32,838 nucleotides of DNA from Streptomyces hayashii (lineage in GTDB: Bacteria > Actinomycetota > Actinomycetes > Streptomycetales > Streptomycetaceae), in the NCBI RefSeq assembly GCF_024539815.1, contig NZ_JAHHIU010000155.1, forward strand, positions 1 to 32,838, written 5' to 3'. The notes beneath the pieces were generated by a model. The model was not told the DNA's origin. It made no database searches and saw nothing but the letters and a program-made list of their open reading frames with translations. The translations under genes were made by a program, and so were the position numbers. Positions within the stretch are counted from its first letter, which is position 1. Every line of letters starts with the position of its first letter. Shown one piece after another: positions 31,911-32,838 of this stretch.

Positions 31911-32770
31911 GCGGCATCGCGCAGGACGCGCGCACCGCCGTCACCACCCGGACCGAGACCGGCGAGCGGACACCGCCCGGAGAGGACCACCTCCAGGTGA
32001 CGCTGTCCTCCCCGCTCCCGGCGAGCGGACCGCACGCCGACCGGTACACGCCCACCGAGCCGAGCGAGCCCTGGACGGACGACCCCTACGGGCGGGCCGT
32101 GCGACTCGGCCACGGCCCCCTGTACCTGCGCCGCTTGACGACGCCGCCCGCGGGGACACCCGAGCTGCTGGCCCTGGACGTGGAGCGCTACTGCGCGCCG
32201 CCCGACGCCGCCGACACCGGCGTGCTGCACCGCTGCACCGGGCCCGTCCTGGACGTCGGGTGCGGGCCGGGACGGCTGGTCGCCGCCCTGTCCGCCCGCG
32301 GCATGACCGCGCTCGGCGTGGACGTCAGCCCGGTCGCCGTCGCTCTCACCCGGCGGCGGGGCGGAACCGCCCTGCGGCGGTCCGTCTTCGACCGGCTGCC
32401 CCGGGAGGGCGGCTGGGGCACGGTGCTGCTGATGGACGGCAACGTCGGCATCGGAGGCGACCCGACGGCGCTGCTGGCCCGCCTGCACCGGCTGCTCCGC
32501 CCCGGCGGACGCCTGCTGGTGGAGGCGGCGCCGCACGACGTGGACGAACGCCTCACCGTCCGCGTCGAGGACGCCGACGGCCGCCACGGACTCCCCTTCC
32601 CCTGGGCCCGGGTCGGCGCCACCGCCCTGCTGCACGCGGCCGACGCGACCGGCTGGATCCTCACCGGCCGGTGGACGAGCGAGGACCGCGTCTTCCTCGA
32701 ACTCCACCGCCCGGCCGCGCGGGCCGGCACCGTACATCCCATGCGCCGCGGAGGAACGAGCAGCTCATGA
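31907..32770 (+). CDS. Class I SAM-dependent methyltransferase
   Basis: Up to 287 aa. After a variable N-terminus come GRAVRLGHGPLYLRRL and DVERYCAPPDAADTGVLHRCTGPV. These are followed by motif I LDVGCGPGRLVAAL, the acidic loop ALGVDVSPVAVALTRRRGG, motif II WGTVLLMDGNVGIGGDP, and motif III LLRPGGRLLVEAAP. The start TTG overlaps the preceding stop as TTGA, a coupling that suits the pattern of this operon; an internal GTG at 31997 with GAGAGGA upstream is an alternative that trims 30 residues. The stop overlaps the next start (ATGA). It presumably methylates the product made by the two glycosyltransferase-like enzymes. Confidence 0.88.
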   Translation: MSGIAQDARTAVTTRTETGERTPPGEDHLQVTLSSPLPASGPHADRYTPTEPSEPWTDDPYGRAVRLGHGPLYLRRLTTPPAGTPELLALDVERYCAPPDAADTGVLHRCTGPVLDVGCGPGRLVAALSARGMTALGVDVSPVAVALTRRRGGTALRRSVFDRLPREGGWGTVLLMDGNVGIGGDPTALLARLHRLLRPGGRLLVEAAPHDVDERLTVRVEDADGRHGLPFPWARVGATALLHAADATGWILTGRWTSEDRVFLELHRPAARAGTVHPMRRGGTSSS

Positions 32771-32838
32771 CCACCGTCAGCCCGCGCCCGCGGGATCCCG
32801 GCCACCCCGCCCCGCCGGCGCCCCCGGACACCCCGTCC
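32767..32838 (+). CDS. Partial CDS at window end (Pro-rich N-terminus)
   Basis: Twenty-four codons from an ATG overlapping the methyltransferase stop (ATGA) run to the window edge. The visible part is Pro/Arg-rich (MTTVSPRPRDPGHPAPP and on), as in cytoplasmic tails of membrane proteins. I recall molybdopterin-type membrane oxidoreductases at this place in similar operons, but nothing in these 24 residues proves it. Confidence 0.6.
   Translation, partial: MTTVSPRPRDPGHPAPPAPPDTPS

Overview
The window looks like chromosomal Streptomyces DNA or a very close relative. It has very high GC with strong third-position GC bias, GTG and TTG starts, many 4-base gene overlaps, and typical families: ECF sigma with zinc-finger anti-sigma, DUF5302, DUF6882, a SapA-like secreted protein, and the aryl-carotenoid genes crtYTU. 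No rRNA, tRNA, CRISPR array or complete mobile element was found.

Left part (1-6900). An ECF sigma factor and a HxxxCxxC zinc-finger protein are followed by a dihydrofolate-reductase-like protein and an opposing alpha/beta hydrolase. Then comes crtY-crtT-crtU, which turns lycopene into beta-carotene and then isorenieratene. The lycopene-making partners crtE, crtI and crtB are absent from the window, although they flank crtYTU in well-known Streptomyces clusters.

7000-10500. A tightly packed minus-strand operon encodes three membrane proteins: a PAP2-lipid kinase fusion, a YihY/BrkB protein and a stand-alone PAP2 phosphatase. It is probably devoted to envelope lipids or polyprenyl phosphates.

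10900-14800. Mostly single genes: a GNAT-like protein, DUF5302, a hexapeptide-repeat acetyltransferase, a SapA-like secreted protein with a very clean hairpin downstream, and a membrane-anchored protein with an Asp-rich, calcium-site-like tail.

15100-22100. An accessory stretch of small orphan genes: an unknown, DUF6882, SMI1/KNR4, a methylenetetrahydrofolate-reductase-like protein, two more unknowns and a HEAT-like protein preceded by a 7-bp tandem repeat. A fragment of an IS701-type transposase and a VOC protein follow.

22200-25100. A methyltransferase carrying an in-frame 15-bp minisatellite, then an apparently decaying pectin-utilisation locus. It holds one intact secreted SGNH esterase, the C-terminal stump of a second one, a frameshifted stump resembling rhamnogalacturonan lyase, and a CebR/LacI-type palindrome.

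25100-32838. An envelope and redox region. It has a five-helix membrane molybdoenzyme with an internal twin-arginine motif, two membrane proteins and an NAD-dependent epimerase with a Cys-rich insertion. A strong bidirectional terminator separates these from an OmpR-type two-component system. Diverging from that system is a translationally coupled operon of a GT2 glycosyltransferase, a DUF2064/TIGR04282 protein, a SAM methyltransferase and a further gene cut by the window end. This last operon is the best candidate for an uncharacterised pathway.
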